The notes under the pieces are model-generated. The model did not search any database, was not told the origin of the DNA, and saw only the letters and a program-made list of their open reading frames with translations. A stretch of DNA of 13,054 nucleotides, taken from positions 1-13,054 of the forward strand of contig JAUWOH010000049.1 of assembly GCA_030612225.1 (NCBI GenBank). Reading direction: 5' to 3'. This document shows, in pieces, positions 12,892 to 13,054 of this stretch. Position 1 is the first letter of the stretch. Each line of letters starts with the position of its first letter. Position numbers and translations under genes: made by a program. The DNA is from Desulfobacteraceae bacterium (GTDB lineage: Bacteria; Desulfobacterota; Desulfobacteria; Desulfobacterales; JAUWMJ01).

Positions 12892-13054
12892 TTATATTGT
12901 TTTATTTACCAATGCCGCCTGTTCGGCTGCCATCTTTATCGCGGCAGTTAAACTGCCAGGATCGGCTTTACCTTTGCCTGCAATATCGTAAGCTGTCCCA
13001 TGATCGACAGAAGTTCTGATTATCGGAAGGCCAAGGGTTGTATTTACGCCATCT
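12892..13054 (-). CDS. pdxA: 4-hydroxythreonine-4-phosphate dehydrogenase, C-terminal part
   Basis: Only the last 53 residues plus the stop are inside the window; the gene begins beyond the right edge. They read DGVNTTLGLPIIRTSVDHGT followed by AYDIAGKGKADPGSLTAAIK and MAAEQAALVNKTI, which is the conserved PdxA C-terminus. The His in TSVDHGTA is one of the three divalent-metal ligands of the family (His266 in E. coli). PdxA oxidises 4-phosphohydroxy-L-threonine with NAD+ in pyridoxal 5'-phosphate synthesis. Some PdxA2-type paralogues act in other pathways and cannot be excluded from the fragment. It is transcribed with uvrA, whose start lies 4 bp after this stop. Confidence 0.9.
   Translation of the reverse strand, partial: DGVNTTLGLPIIRTSVDHGTAYDIAGKGKADPGSLTAAIKMAAEQAALVNKTI

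Noticed and set aside
1..13054. tRNA, rRNA, riboswitch or complete insertion sequence
   Set aside because: No cloverleaf, rRNA-like stretch, known riboswitch core or transposase frame was recognised on either strand by eye.

Overview
The window looks like chromosomal DNA from an anaerobic member of the Desulfobacterota (the former Deltaproteobacteria, sulfate-reducer type). This is inferred from four things: an Fo-only ATP synthase operon whose c subunit is of the anaerobic delta type, an RdgC homologue split over two genes, the protein sequences in general, and intergenic spaces filled with short palindromic repeats of a kind common in that group. No species can be named from the sequence alone.

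Left part (1-4778). The 3' end of a cupin-domain gene on the plus strand meets a minus-strand cluster. That cluster reads, in transcription order: a GT4 glycosyltransferase (4778-3642), a spacer of about 340 bp holding a repeat element, then three tandem GH130-family proteins (3303-2263, 2246-1323, 1323-379). The three GH130 genes are tightly coupled, each with its own Shine-Dalgarno sequence. The first and third keep the expected active-site residues; the middle one has lost several. The cluster probably builds and/or phosphorolyses a mannose-type oligosaccharide, but the substrate is not visible.

Middle part (4779-7649). A divergent 656-bp intergenic region carries two palindromic repeat elements. 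It leads to the plus-strand pair 5435-6049 and 6060-6599, which match the N-terminal and C-terminal halves of the recombination-associated protein RdgC. After another repeat-filled spacer comes pyrK, the iron-sulfur/FAD electron-transfer subunit of dihydroorotate dehydrogenase, without pyrD beside it.

Right part (7650-13054). An Fo operon, atpZ-atpI-atpB-atpE, is interrupted by repeats: a 241-bp inverted-repeat element between atpZ and atpI, and a 97-bp hairpin between atpB and atpE. It ends at a strong bidirectional terminator. No F1 genes are present, so the enzyme is encoded at two loci. Convergent to it on the minus strand lie the 3' end of pdxA and, 4 bp downstream, uvrA (nucleotide excision repair).

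The main points of interest are the degenerate middle GH130 paralogue in the triplet, the split RdgC, the repeat inserted inside the ATP synthase operon, and the general pattern that nearly every intergenic space holds a different inverted-repeat element. No complete transposase, phage, CRISPR array, tRNA or rRNA was seen.
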